Shown here piece after piece: positions 1 to 4,871 of a DNA stretch of 64,000 bases. The notes beneath the pieces were generated by a model. It ran no database searches. It was not told the origin of the DNA and saw only the letters and a list, made by a program, of their open reading frames with translations. The stretch is from a virus. How positions within the stretch are numbered: the stretch's first letter is position 1; each line of letters begins with the position of its first letter. The translations under genes and the position numbers were made by a program. Location of the stretch: positions 1 through 64,000 of IMG/VR virus record IMGVR_UViG_3300042305_002284; one strand, given 5' to 3'.

Positions 1-9
1 AAGAATAAG

Positions 10-228
10 ATGAAATACAATAAAAATGATATTGTTCTACTACATTTTAGAACAATAAAAGGAACAGAAACAAGAGTAGCAATAATCCAAGAAAAAGAAT
101 ATTCCGGAATAGTATATGGACAACCTGTATATAACTATTTTGTTCTTATGTGTGGAAAACCACAACCTGTATGGGCAAGAGAAGAAGAAATAATAGAAAA
201 GTTATATTCAGTCAATAACAATCAATAA
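10..228 (+). CDS. Small hypothetical protein, 72 aa
   Basis: Short acidic/basic mixed protein with no recognised domain. Several beta-prone stretches (KNDIVLLHF, YNYFVLMCG, VWAREEEIIEKL) resemble the many small barrel-like proteins of large AT-rich phages. It is AT-rich like the phage core, unlike the island that starts at 1.7 kb. No clear Shine-Dalgarno is visible in the few bases before the ATG. The gene may be first in this window only because the window is cut here. Confidence 0.6.
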   Translation: MKYNKNDIVLLHFRTIKGTETRVAIIQEKEYSGIVYGQPVYNYFVLMCGKPQPVWAREEEIIEKLYSVNNNQ

Positions 229-248
229 ACAATCAATAAACAATCAAT
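220..248. repeat. 11-bp tandem repeat AATCAATAAAC, 2.6 copies
   Basis: Two full copies (220-230, 231-241) and a partial one abut the ATG of the next gene and overlap the stop of the previous gene. Probably slippage-derived; a role is not evident. Confidence 0.75.
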
Positions 249-482
249 ATGAAAAATAATCAATGGGATGTTATAGAAATAGATAACTTTCTTGGACCAT
301 CTGTAATAGGAATAATAACAGAAGTATTACAAGATATAGAAGCATATTATGTTATTGTATGTGGTTCACCAGAAAGAGGACATGATATGCTGATATATGA
401 ACACGAGATAGTAGATAACATAACAAAGAATATACAGTCAAATAATAATCAAATAACCAGTATAAATAAACAGTATAAATAA
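249..482 (+). CDS. Small hypothetical protein, 77 aa
   Basis: Similar in style to the preceding gene: a short beta-rich protein (WDVIEIDNF, SVIGIITEV, YYVIVCGS) that could form an SH3-like barrel. No family recognised. The C-terminal tail (NNNQITSINKQYK) is encoded by low-complexity AT-rich sequence and runs into a 13-bp tandem repeat, so the end may have been extended by slippage. It is the last rightward gene before about 1.1 kb of gene-poor sequence. Confidence 0.55.
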   Translation: MKNNQWDVIEIDNFLGPSVIGIITEVLQDIEAYYVIVCGSPERGHDMLIYEHEIVDNITKNIQSNNNQITSINKQYK

Positions 483-508
483 CCAGTATAAATAAACAAT
501 ATATAATC
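457..508. repeat. 13-bp tandem repeat (MCAGTATAAATAA), about 3-4 copies
   Basis: Copies at 457-469, 470-482 and 483-495 differ only at the first base; a degenerate fourth copy follows. The array covers the 3' end of the preceding gene. The word CAGTATA recurs many times up to about position 1960. Confidence 0.7.
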
Positions 509-1192
509 AGTATATATACAATCAAAAAACAACCCGTGAAAACCAACTGGATCACCGGATAGATAAAAGGAATGTTTTGATTTATTTACAGTGTTTCTGT
601 GTTTGTAGGTGATTTTTTACTGAAAATGGGAGGTATATAGCCCCCCACTTTCCCCTGTAAAATCAAGCACTTACAGTAAGTAGTTAATGTAAAACACAAA
701 AGCCAAAAATAAATAAAAATAAATAAATATACTATAAAAACACCTGCACTGGCAGTATAACACAGATCGTTGTATATTGCAAGCGGCACTGTATATACCG
801 GTATATATAGAACAAACACAACATAGCAGTATAGCCGGTTTTTGAACCGAAAAGGCAATACACCCTATACTGTAACCAACAAGTTCATTGGGCACTTATA
901 GAGAAACTGCACTGGAATGGATAATGGCAGTTTATAGGGCAAAAATGCAGAACACCTAAACTGCATTCTTTAAACCCAGGGATTTTTGAACCAAAATACA
1001 AATATGCCAAAAATGGGGTCAAAAATGGCACCGGGTTTATCCAAAAAGTGATGATCCTCTATAAGGAAACAGTGAAGTGTATTGCGCAACGGCTGTGCGG
1101 AGATATAATACAGATATTTTTAGATGGATTTTTGATCTAAAAACAATGGGGATTTTTGATCTAAAAAAAGAAATATATTTAGTTCAAAACTC
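509..1192. other. Gene-poor region with short repeats
   Basis: About 680 bp without a convincing gene. Open frames on the minus strand (586-895) are hydrophobic, start with TTG or GTG and have no consensus promoter or ribosome site. What stands out is four copies of a TTTTTGAWCYRAAAA-like word and frequent CAGTATA/TATACTG words. It could be a regulatory or replication region; nothing proves this. Confidence 0.5.
839..1167. repeat. Four dispersed copies of TTTTTGAWCYRAAAA
   Basis: Copies at 839-853 (TTTTTGAACCGAAAA), 983-996 (TTTTTGAACCAAAA), 1129-1142 and 1154-1167 (both TTTTTGATCTAAAA). The last three are preceded by GGA or GGGA, and the last two start 25 bp apart. The word is partly self-complementary, as expected for an operator or iteron. 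No neighbouring gene indicates which. Confidence 0.55.
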
Positions 1193-1468
1193 TTAATCCA
1201 AAAATGCTATATGGTGTTTGTTGGTATCCCGCTCTAATGCACGCTGTTGCATATATGCTCTTATAACACTGTATATATACAGTGACACCAAAGCAACATA
1301 ACCAACAACCAATAACCATATCATATTGAGCACCCCGATACCCGGTAACACAGTATACCCGATATGCCGGCATATAACAGCGTATACTGTTGCCGGCAAA
1401 ACAAGTATAGCATTCAGTATATACAGAACAGTATGTAGCGGCCATAACACCACCGTATACCATTCCAT
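1193..1468 (-). CDS. Small predicted membrane protein, 91 aa
   Basis: Leftward gene. Two or more hydrophobic segments (about residues 5-33 and 45-68, e.g. VLNMIWLLVVGYVALVSLYIYSVI) are followed by a charged tail RAYMQQRALERD, the layout of a small inner-membrane protein with a cytoplasmic C-terminus. Support for a real gene comes from a consensus promoter (TTGACA, 17 bp, TATACT) placing the predicted transcription start about 4 nt before the ATG, as in the near-leaderless genes of the neighbouring island. No family recognised; antisense frames here are less convincing. Confidence 0.5.
   Translation of the reverse strand: MEWYTVVLWPLHTVLYILNAILVLPATVYAVICRHIGYTVLPGIGVLNMIWLLVVGYVALVSLYIYSVIRAYMQQRALERDTNKHHIAFLD
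1267..1284. promoter_or_regulatory. Perfect 18-bp palindrome, LexA-box-like
   Basis: CACTGTATATATACAGTG is a perfect palindrome. It resembles an E. coli SOS box (CTGT with an AT core and ACAG) but has CTG-N8-CAG instead of CTG-N10-CAG. It lies inside the 3' part of the small membrane-protein gene, so it may simply be part of the local AT-rich repeat background. Confidence 0.4.
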
Positions 1469-1478
1469 ATATAACGCC

Positions 1479-1507
1479 AGTATAACACACTATCACCGTG
1501 CTGTCAA
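1479..1507 (-). promoter_or_regulatory. Sigma-70-type promoter for the 1193-1468 gene
   Basis: On the minus strand: TTGACA (1507-1502), 17-bp spacer, TATACT (1484-1479). The -10 box ends 10 nt before the ATG, so the mRNA should be almost leaderless. Confidence 0.6.
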
Positions 1508-1641
1508 TGATGGTGGTTATATGGCTGTATATATATGGGCAACACCTGGTGATATATGCCATACACTATATGCCGGCAATCATGGGTCTGTTATATATAC
1601 AGTATATAAAGAATAGATAATGCCGATAATGTATACAGTAT

Positions 1642-1670
1642 ATACTGCCCGTGATGGCAGTATTTTTTTT
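1642..1670 (+). terminator. Intrinsic terminator, rightward
   Basis: Perfect 8-bp stem ATACTGCC / GGCAGTAT with a 6-nt loop, followed by a run of eight T. No confident rightward gene precedes it. A 37-codon hydrophobic frame at 1507-1620 is the nearest candidate but has no promoter or ribosome site. It may protect the island from upstream transcription. Confidence 0.65.
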
Positions 1671-1704
1671 ATATATATCTCCAAAATAGTGCGCACGATC
1701 CCCC

Positions 1705-1734
1705 ATTATCGCATATCCGGGATCAGTCTGTCAA
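1705..1734 (-). promoter_or_regulatory. Possible sigma-70-type promoter, leftward
   Basis: Minus strand TTGACA (1734-1729), 18-bp spacer, GATAAT (1710-1705). It would fire away from the island toward the gene-poor region. Its -35 touches the CRP-like box at 1734-1749. Confidence 0.35.
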
Positions 1735-1749
1735 GTGACTGGCATCACA
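1734..1749. promoter_or_regulatory. CRP-like box
   Basis: AGTGACTGGCATCACA, one mismatch from TGTGA-N6-TCACA. It ends 20 bp before the left arm of dyad 1. Confidence 0.5.
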
Positions 1750-1769
1750 CCCTGCGCTGCATTTTTCCC

Positions 1770-1813
1770 TTGCAAGATCTGTGCCAACGGAGGGGCTGGC
1801 ATGGTTTATGCTA
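1770..1813. promoter_or_regulatory. 44-bp dyad 1 (divergent sigma-54-like arms)
   Basis: Left arm 1770-1786 read on the minus strand is TGGCACAGATCTTGCAA, a full match to sigma-54 -24/-12 spacing. Gap 1787-1796. Right arm 1797-1813 is TGGCATGGTTTATGCTA. Arms are 17 bp and the gap is 10 bp, as in all eight copies. Only 24 bp separate it from dyad 2. Confidence 0.75.
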
Positions 1814-1837
1814 TATGCCGGAAGTGGTAGGGGAGAT

Positions 1838-1881
1838 ATGCAATAAGTATGCCAATCTCCCGCCTGGCACGGTTTTTGCAA
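1838..1881. promoter_or_regulatory. 44-bp dyad 2 (divergent sigma-54-like arms)
   Basis: Left arm 1838-1854 (minus strand TGGCATACTTATTGCAT), gap 1855-1864, right arm 1865-1881 TGGCACGGTTTTTGCAA, an excellent sigma-54 consensus match (TGGCACG-N4-TTGC). A CRP-like box starts 10 bp to the right. Confidence 0.8.
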
Positions 1882-1891
1882 GACATTTATT

Positions 1892-1907
1892 TGTGATCTA
1901 AATCACA
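1892..1907. promoter_or_regulatory. CRP-like box, consensus half-sites
   Basis: TGTGATCTAAATCACA has perfect TGTGA and TCACA half-sites 6 bp apart. It lies 10 bp from the right arm of dyad 2. Confidence 0.65.
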
Positions 1908-1919
1908 CAACCCCACTTG

Positions 1920-1948
1920 ACAAAAGAAAAGCCACCCTTGCGGGTGGC
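1920..1948 (-). terminator. Intrinsic terminator of the 1975-2370 gene
   Basis: Reading leftward, a 7-bp stem GCCACCC / GGGTGGC with loop GCAA is followed by TTTTCTTTTG. The rightward TTGACA seen here is just the complement of the T tract. Confidence 0.8.
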
Positions 1949-1974
1949 CATTCAGTATATTGTGAAAGCCCTGA

Positions 1975-2370
1975 TCAGGCGGTCACAACGATACGACCAT
2001 CGTGAAAGGTGACAGTAGCCGTTTCACCCTTTGCAAGACCGAGGAGAGAAACAGGAAGGCGGATAAACTCATCCATCTCGCCAACCTTCTGAACCTTATA
2101 AGCGCGGCTGTCACCGACCTTTGCAGCGGGACGCCCACGGGCACCCGGCTCGTCATCTCCGAAGATCTCGGCGCGGAGAGCCACGAGGGCCGACTGCGTT
2201 TCCGGCTGGCTTGCAAGCAGATCACAAGCACTGTCAAAGGTTGCAGCCGCAATCTCGCTTCCGGGGCTGTTGTGAAGGCGGGTCACAGCCGCGACACCCT
2301 CCGTCAATGCCAGAAAAGCGACAGTCTGAGCGGTGACGCGAACCTTGCGAGCGGGAGTAGCGTTGGTCAT
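1975..2370 (-). CDS. Putative AbrB/MazE-like regulator, paralog 1, 131 aa
   Basis: Leftward gene, paralogous to the gene at 2944-3348 over nearly its whole length. The C-terminus (FIRLPVSLLGLAKG, then VTFHDGRIVV) resembles the swapped-hairpin DNA-binding fold of AbrB/MazE proteins (I-x-IP-x-x-L-x-x-LGL-x-x-G...DG-x-I-V); the first 85 residues match nothing I know. The frame is open upstream to 2436, but that ATG overlaps the -10 box. I chose the ATG at 2370, which has AGGACAG before it and a leader of about 58 nt. The DNA-binding call is an inference from motif resemblance; it fits the many repeated sites nearby. Confidence 0.7.
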   Translation of the reverse strand: MTNATPARKVRVTAQTVAFLALTEGVAAVTRLHNSPGSEIAAATFDSACDLLASQPETQSALVALRAEIFGDDEPGARGRPAAKVGDSRAYKVQKVGEMDEFIRLPVSLLGLAKGETATVTFHDGRIVVTA

Positions 2371-2434
2371 TGTCTCTGTCCTACAAGCGGCTTTGTCAAG
2401 TATCGGCGGTGCCGCGAACCCTTCCGATGAACCC

Positions 2435-2462
2435 ATTATAGCAGATCACATCGGCAGGTCAA
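2435..2462 (-). promoter_or_regulatory. Sigma-70-type promoter of paralog 1
   Basis: Minus strand TTGACC (2462-2457), 16-bp spacer, TATAAT (2440-2435). The spacer contains TGTGATC, a CRP-box half-site word also present in other island promoters, so a repressor or activator could act here. Confidence 0.7.
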
Positions 2463-2491
2463 GCATAGCGTCTCCGCAGATCACCGATCAC

Positions 2492-2507
2492 TATGATGGG
2501 GATCACA
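2492..2507. promoter_or_regulatory. CRP-like box
   Basis: TATGATGGGGATCACA, one mismatch in the left half-site. It ends 10 bp before the left arm of dyad 3. The box at 4791-4806 has nearly the same sequence and spacing. Confidence 0.5.
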
Positions 2508-2517
2508 TAGATCTGCC

Positions 2518-2561
2518 TTGCAAATAGTGTGCCAGCGGGAGCACTGGCATGGTTCTTGCAC
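2518..2561. promoter_or_regulatory. 44-bp dyad 3 (divergent sigma-54-like arms)
   Basis: Left arm 2518-2534 (minus strand TGGCACACTATTTGCAA), gap 2535-2544, right arm 2545-2561 TGGCATGGTTCTTGCAC. It lies between the divergent genes at 2370 (left) and 2623 (right), so both arms point toward a gene. Confidence 0.8.
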
Positions 2562-2587
2562 GGTATATAATGATCGGCGATCTCATG

Positions 2588-2616
2588 TTGACAGAACAGA
2601 TCGGACAAGGTAGAAA
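2588..2616 (+). promoter_or_regulatory. Sigma-70-type promoter, leaderless arrangement
   Basis: TTGACA (2588-2593), 17-bp spacer, TAGAAA (2611-2616). The -10 ends 6 nt before the ATG at 2623, so transcription should start at the A of the ATG. Confidence 0.6.
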
Positions 2617-2622
2617 AAGAAT

Positions 2623-2793
2623 ATGCGATGCACTCATATGACCTGTTGGCAGTGTGAAGATGAAAAGGTTGCTAAACTGCAAAAGGAAAATGAAAGGCTG
2701 AAAACAATCATTCAAGGGCTGTTGGAAATCACACCGGATACACGACATGATGAGCCGATAGTGATTGACGCCATAGATGCACTAGATGATTGA
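2623..2793 (+). CDS. Small CxxC coiled-coil protein, 56 aa, leaderless
   Basis: Reads MRCTHMTCWQCEDEKVAKLQ at its start: a CWQC zinc-knuckle-like pair, then a heptad-like helix (KLQKENERLKTIIQGLL) and an acidic C-terminus. No family is recognised; small proteins of this kind are typical phage early proteins. It is too short for usual gene callers, but a TTGACA-17-TAGAAA promoter ends 6 nt before its ATG and dyads 3 and 4 bracket it. A second ATG at codon 6 is possible, but the promoter spacing favours the first. Confidence 0.65.
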   Translation: MRCTHMTCWQCEDEKVAKLQKENERLKTIIQGLLEITPDTRHDEPIVIDAIDALDD

Positions 2794-2807
2794 CGTCGGA
2801 AGCACAC

Positions 2808-2851
2808 TTGCAAATAGTGTGCCAGCCGCGCCTCTGGCACAGATCTTGCAT
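2808..2851. promoter_or_regulatory. 44-bp dyad 4 (divergent sigma-54-like arms)
   Basis: Left arm 2808-2824, identical to that of dyad 3; gap 2825-2834; right arm 2835-2851 TGGCACAGATCTTGCAT. It sits between the 3' ends of two convergent genes, an unexpected place for promoters. Confidence 0.8.
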
Positions 2852-2862
2852 AGCAAAAACTT

Positions 2863-2878
2863 TGTGATGCCGGTCACA
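2863..2878. promoter_or_regulatory. CRP-like box, consensus half-sites
   Basis: TGTGATGCCGGTCACA with perfect half-sites, 11 bp to the right of dyad 4. Confidence 0.65.
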
Positions 2879-2889
2879 CAGGGAAACTT

Positions 2890-2919
2890 GACAAAACAAA
2901 ACCGGCCTCCGGGGCCGGT
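2890..2919 (-). terminator. Intrinsic terminator of paralog 2
   Basis: Reading leftward, a 7-bp GC-rich stem ACCGGCC / GGCCGGT with a short loop is followed by TTTGTTTTG. It has the same layout as the terminator of paralog 1. Confidence 0.8.
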
Positions 2920-2943
2920 TATGCTATACACTGTATGTGTATA

Positions 2944-3348
2944 TCAGACAGTTACAACGATACGACCATCATGGAACGTGACAGTAGCCGTAGAACCCTT
3001 CGAAAGACCAAGCAGACTAACCGGGAGACGGATGAAAGGATCCATATCGTTCACTTGCTGAACCTTGTAGGAACGTGCATCGCCAACCTTTGCAGCGGGG
3101 CGACCACGCGCACCCGGTTCGTCATCGCCAAGCAGATCCGCACGGATGGCGGCAAGGGCAGACTGTGTTTCAGGCTGTGAAGCCAACAGATCAACCGCAC
3201 CGTCAAAGGTCGCTGCCGCGATCTCGTGTCCGGGCTTGTTGTGAAGCGAGGCGACGGCAGAAACACCCTCCGTCAGTGCCAGAAAGGCGACCTGCTGCGA
3301 CGTGATACGAACCTTGCGAACGGGAGCGGGAGCGTTGAGAGCCTTCAT
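2944..3348 (-). CDS. Putative AbrB/MazE-like regulator, paralog 2, 134 aa
   Basis: Paralog of the gene at 1975-2370. Shared stretches include VAFLALTEGV, LLASQPETQSAL, GDDEPGARGRPAAKVGD and LPVSLLGL. The last 35 residues resemble an AbrB/MazE swapped-hairpin domain; the N-terminal half is unassigned. The start is clear: AGAGGT lies 7 nt before the ATG at 3348, in a leader of about 65 nt. Two diverged copies suggest either an old duplication or exchange of gene/dyad units. As the only candidate DNA-binding proteins in the island, the pair may bind the dyads or the CRP-like boxes (inference). Confidence 0.75.
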   Translation of the reverse strand: MKALNAPAPVRKVRITSQQVAFLALTEGVSAVASLHNKPGHEIAAATFDGAVDLLASQPETQSALAAIRADLLGDDEPGARGRPAAKVGDARSYKVQQVNDMDPFIRLPVSLLGLSKGSTATVTFHDGRIVVTV

Positions 3349-3419
3349 GTGTTTACCTCTTGCAATGTCAGTCGGTTACAAGCGCCCCGTGGTGACTGAC
3401 AACCGCCCGGGACATGATC

Positions 3420-3448
3420 ACTATAGCCCGATCACACTCCCGTGTCAA
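3420..3448 (-). promoter_or_regulatory. Sigma-70-type promoter of paralog 2
   Basis: Minus strand TTGACA (3448-3443), 17-bp spacer, TATAGT (3425-3420). The spacer contains TGTGATCGGG, the same word found beside dyads 5 and 7. Confidence 0.75.
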
Positions 3449-3477
3449 CGGTTGCGGTGATAGCGATCGCCATGCAA

Positions 3478-3493
3478 TGTGATCGGGCGCACA
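3478..3493. promoter_or_regulatory. CRP-like box
   Basis: TGTGATCGGGCGCACA: perfect left half, one mismatch in the right. It ends 20 bp before dyad 5. Confidence 0.5.
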
Positions 3494-3513
3494 GGAAGAA
3501 AAGAAAATATCTC

Positions 3514-3557
3514 TTGCATAAAGTATGCCAGGGGGATGTTTGGCACGTTACTTGCAA
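3514..3557. promoter_or_regulatory. 44-bp dyad 5 (divergent sigma-54-like arms)
   Basis: Left arm 3514-3530 (minus strand TGGCATACTTTATGCAA), gap 3531-3540, right arm 3541-3557 TGGCACGTTACTTGCAA. It lies between divergent genes (paralog 2 and the 3618 gene). Confidence 0.8.
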
Positions 3558-3582
3558 GGATATAACAATCTAACGACGGTGC

Positions 3583-3611
3583 TTGACAGAGATCAGATCG
3601 CCTGTTATAAC
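3583..3611 (+). promoter_or_regulatory. Sigma-70-type promoter, leaderless arrangement
   Basis: TTGACA (3583-3588), 17-bp spacer, TATAAC (3606-3611), then 6 nt to the ATG at 3618. Confidence 0.7.
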
Positions 3612-3617
3612 AGTCCC

Positions 3618-3764
3618 ATGACGAACAAGACCGCACCTCGCAGCCTCTCCGACCTTGTCATCAACGACGACGCTTGGATCTGGCAGGATGACATGATCGT
3701 GTTTCAGGATGCCAGCGTCGACGCATACAAGGACGCATGGGCTGATGATATGAGCGACGATTGA
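3618..3764 (+). CDS. Small acidic protein, 48 aa, leaderless
   Basis: Begins MTNKTAPRSLSDLVINDDAW; very acidic and Trp/Asp-rich (AWADDMSDD at the end). No family recognised. A longer open frame starts at 3525 but would contain the promoter, so the ATG at 3618 is right; its A coincides with the predicted transcription start and there is no Shine-Dalgarno. A terminator follows at 3813. Its acidity would suit a DNA-mimic or host-takeover protein, but this is speculation. Confidence 0.65.
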   Translation: MTNKTAPRSLSDLVINDDAWIWQDDMIVFQDASVDAYKDAWADDMSDD

Positions 3765-3812
3765 TCGTTATAACATAGCCCGAAAGGGACAGCAATAGCG
3801 AACAATATATAT

Positions 3813-3840
3813 AAGCCCCGAACACAGGGGCTTCTTTTTT
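3813..3840 (+). terminator. Intrinsic terminator of the 3618-3764 gene
   Basis: Stem AAGCCCC / GGGGCTT with a 7-nt loop, followed by CTTTTTT. Confidence 0.85.
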
Positions 3841-3854
3841 GTCAATAGTGAATA

Positions 3855-3870
3855 TGTGACAGGCATCACA
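3855..3870. promoter_or_regulatory. CRP-like box, consensus half-sites
   Basis: TGTGACAGGCATCACA, perfect half-sites, ending 10 bp before dyad 6. Confidence 0.65.
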
Positions 3871-3880
3871 AGAATGCCTA

Positions 3881-3924
3881 TTGCATAAACTATGCCAACC
3901 GGGCCGCTGGCACGGATATTGCAA
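3881..3924. promoter_or_regulatory. 44-bp dyad 6 (divergent sigma-54-like arms)
   Basis: Left arm 3881-3897 (minus strand TGGCATAGTTTATGCAA), gap 3898-3907 ACCGGGCCGC, right arm 3908-3924 TGGCACGGATATTGCAA. The gap is identical to that of dyad 7. It lies between convergent genes. Confidence 0.8.
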
Positions 3925-3952
3925 CCCATGCCAACCTGTTATGTGTTATGTG

Positions 3953-4270
3953 TCACAGATACTGTGCTTGACAAGCCGCACAAGCCGGCAAGTGCTGTCG
4001 CATCCGTCCCGCACTGATCTTGCGATTGCAGGGAAGCGTTACATGAACGCGATGCTTGCGACGCCCGGGAACCGGAGGGGTAATCAGTGAAATGCCGATA
4101 TTGACATTTCGAAAGTGATTGGCGCTAAACGTGTGCTCCTTATTCAGGCGCAGATTGAAGCTATTCTCATGAAGAAAAGCGTACCTGTGCCAGATCTGAA
4201 ACCCGACCATGAACCGGTCAATACGGACACGAAGGGAAGGGGTCTGTGAGGTGTTTTCGTTGTTTGTCAT
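3953..4270 (-). CDS. Hypothetical protein, 105 aa, leaderless
   Basis: Leftward gene starting MTNNENTSQTPSLRVRIDRF; basic, Arg/His-rich, with a C-terminal CAAC. No family recognised. The frame is open to 4309, but that part contains the promoter; the ATG at 4270 lies 6 nt after a TATAGT box. Its promoter DNA resembles that of the 4489-4737 gene. The last residues are encoded by sequence resembling a decayed terminator (CTTGACAAG then GC-rich repeats), so the natural end may have been lost. Confidence 0.55.
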   Translation of the reverse strand: MTNNENTSQTPSLRVRIDRFMVGFQIWHRYAFLHENSFNLRLNKEHTFSANHFRNVNIGISLITPPVPGRRKHRVHVTLPCNRKISAGRMRQHLPACAACQAQYL

Positions 4271-4276
4271 GGGATC

Positions 4277-4305
4277 ACTATATCCACAGATCACTAATGG
4301 CGCAA
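4277..4305 (-). promoter_or_regulatory. Promoter, leaderless arrangement
   Basis: Minus strand TTGCGC (4305-4300), 17-bp spacer with AGTGATCT, TATAGT (4282-4277), then 6 nt (GATCCC) to the ATG at 4270. The -35 is weak. Confidence 0.5.
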
Positions 4306-4323
4306 GCATGGATCACTTGCCGA

Positions 4324-4339
4324 TGTGATCGGGAACACA
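4324..4339. promoter_or_regulatory. CRP-like box
   Basis: TGTGATCGGGAACACA, one mismatch in the right half-site. It ends 18 bp before dyad 7. Confidence 0.5.
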
Positions 4340-4357
4340 AGAGAGAAAAAATATCTA

Positions 4358-4401
4358 TTGCATAAACCGTGCCAACCGGGCCGCTGGCATAGATATTGCA
4401 A
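4358..4401. promoter_or_regulatory. 44-bp dyad 7 (divergent sigma-54-like arms)
   Basis: Left arm 4358-4374 (minus strand TGGCACGGTTTATGCAA), gap 4375-4384, right arm 4385-4401 TGGCATAGATATTGCAA. It lies between two leftward genes, so only the left arm points at a start codon. Confidence 0.8.
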
Positions 4402-4411
4402 GGGATTAATC

Positions 4412-4427
4412 TGTGACATACCTCACA
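4412..4427. promoter_or_regulatory. CRP-like box, consensus half-sites
   Basis: TGTGACATACCTCACA, perfect half-sites, 10 bp right of dyad 7. Confidence 0.65.
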
Positions 4428-4439
4428 CTATAACACTTG

Positions 4440-4470
4440 ACAAAAGAAAACCCCGCCGATGATGGCGGGG
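4440..4470 (-). terminator. Intrinsic terminator of the 4489-4737 gene
   Basis: Reading leftward, stem CCCCGCC / GGCGGGG with a 6-nt loop, followed by TTTTCTTTTG, the same tail as the terminator of paralog 1. Confidence 0.8.
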
Positions 4471-4488
4471 CAGGAAAAGAATATATAT

Positions 4489-4737
4489 TCAGTCCCGGAC
4501 AGAACGCATATTGCGCACACACTGCACAGTGAGACGGCTCACATACACACGATAATCGGCATCGGCGTTGTGATCATTGTCACTGTCAATAGCAGCGCGG
4601 ATCTCCTGCCGCTCACTGTAACGAACGGAACGGCGGGTAGCAATCTTCACATGCCGCTTCCATGCACTACCGGGGCCAACACAGTTACGGCACAGACATT
4701 CACGAGCGATGTTTCCAGCGAGGTGTCGGGTGTTCAT
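4489..4737 (-). CDS. Small basic protein, 82 aa, leaderless
   Basis: Leftward gene starting MNTRHLAGNIARECLCRNC. It has a CLCRNC cysteine cluster, many Arg residues and a central acidic DSDNDHNADAD stretch. No family recognised; it could be a small nucleic-acid-binding protein. The ATG at 4737 lies 6 nt after TATAGT. The frame extends to 4776 only through the promoter. A strong terminator follows, so it forms its own transcription unit between dyads 7 and 8. Confidence 0.6.
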   Translation of the reverse strand: MNTRHLAGNIARECLCRNCVGPGSAWKRHVKIATRRSVRYSERQEIRAAIDSDNDHNADADYRVYVSRLTVQCVRNMRSVRD

Positions 4738-4743
4738 GGGTTC

Positions 4744-4772
4744 ACTATAATGGGAGATCACTAACAATGCAA
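4744..4772 (-). promoter_or_regulatory. Promoter, leaderless arrangement
   Basis: Minus strand TTGCAT (4772-4767), 17-bp spacer with AGTGATCT, TATAGT (4749-4744), then 6 nt (GAACCC) to the ATG. Confidence 0.55.
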
Positions 4773-4790
4773 GCACAGATCACTGATCAC

Positions 4791-4806
4791 TATGACGGAG
4801 ATCACA
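4791..4806. promoter_or_regulatory. CRP-like box
   Basis: TATGACGGAGATCACA, one mismatch in the left half-site, ending 10 bp before dyad 8. Confidence 0.5.
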
Positions 4807-4816
4807 CACAGTGCTA

Positions 4817-4860
4817 TTGCATAAAGTGTGCCAGCGGAAGCCTTGGCATGATACTTGCAA
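4817..4860. promoter_or_regulatory. 44-bp dyad 8 (divergent sigma-54-like arms)
   Basis: Left arm 4817-4833 (minus strand TGGCACACTTTATGCAA), gap 4834-4843, right arm 4844-4860 TGGCATGATACTTGCAA. It lies between divergent genes and is the last copy in the window. Confidence 0.8.
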
Positions 4861-4871
4861 GTGTATAACGC

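Noticed and set aside
586-895. Hydrophobic minus-strand frames at 586-858 and 671-895
   Set aside because: TTG/GTG starts, no -35 box at the right distance, and AT-rich sequence easily gives hydrophobic frames by chance.
1179-1901. Open frames at 1179-1562 (-), 1326-1616 (+) and 1620-1901 (+)
   Set aside because: They arise from TAT/ACA-rich sequence, lack ribosome sites, use TTG starts or run through dyads and a terminator. Only the 1193-1468 frame has a promoter.
1917-1922. TTGACA words at 1917, 2889 and 4438 as rightward promoters
   Set aside because: Each is the complement of the T tract of a leftward terminator and has no -10 box at the right spacing.
2436-2436. ATG at 2436 as the start of paralog 1
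   Set aside because: It overlaps the -10 box; the ATG at 2370 has a ribosome site and aligns with paralog 2.
2002-2527. Rightward frames opposite paralog 1 (2002-2430, 2121-2336, 2333-2527)
   Set aside because: They are antisense shadows; the leftward gene has a paralog, promoter, ribosome site and terminator.
3953-4309. Longer N-termini of the leftward genes ending at 4309 and 4776
   Set aside because: The extra 13 codons in each are promoter DNA; the resulting peptides look alike only because the promoters are homologous.
1770-4860. The repeated 44-bp elements as a CRISPR array
   Set aside because: Spacing ranges from 24 bp to over 600 bp, genes lie between copies, and each copy is a dyad with a variable centre.
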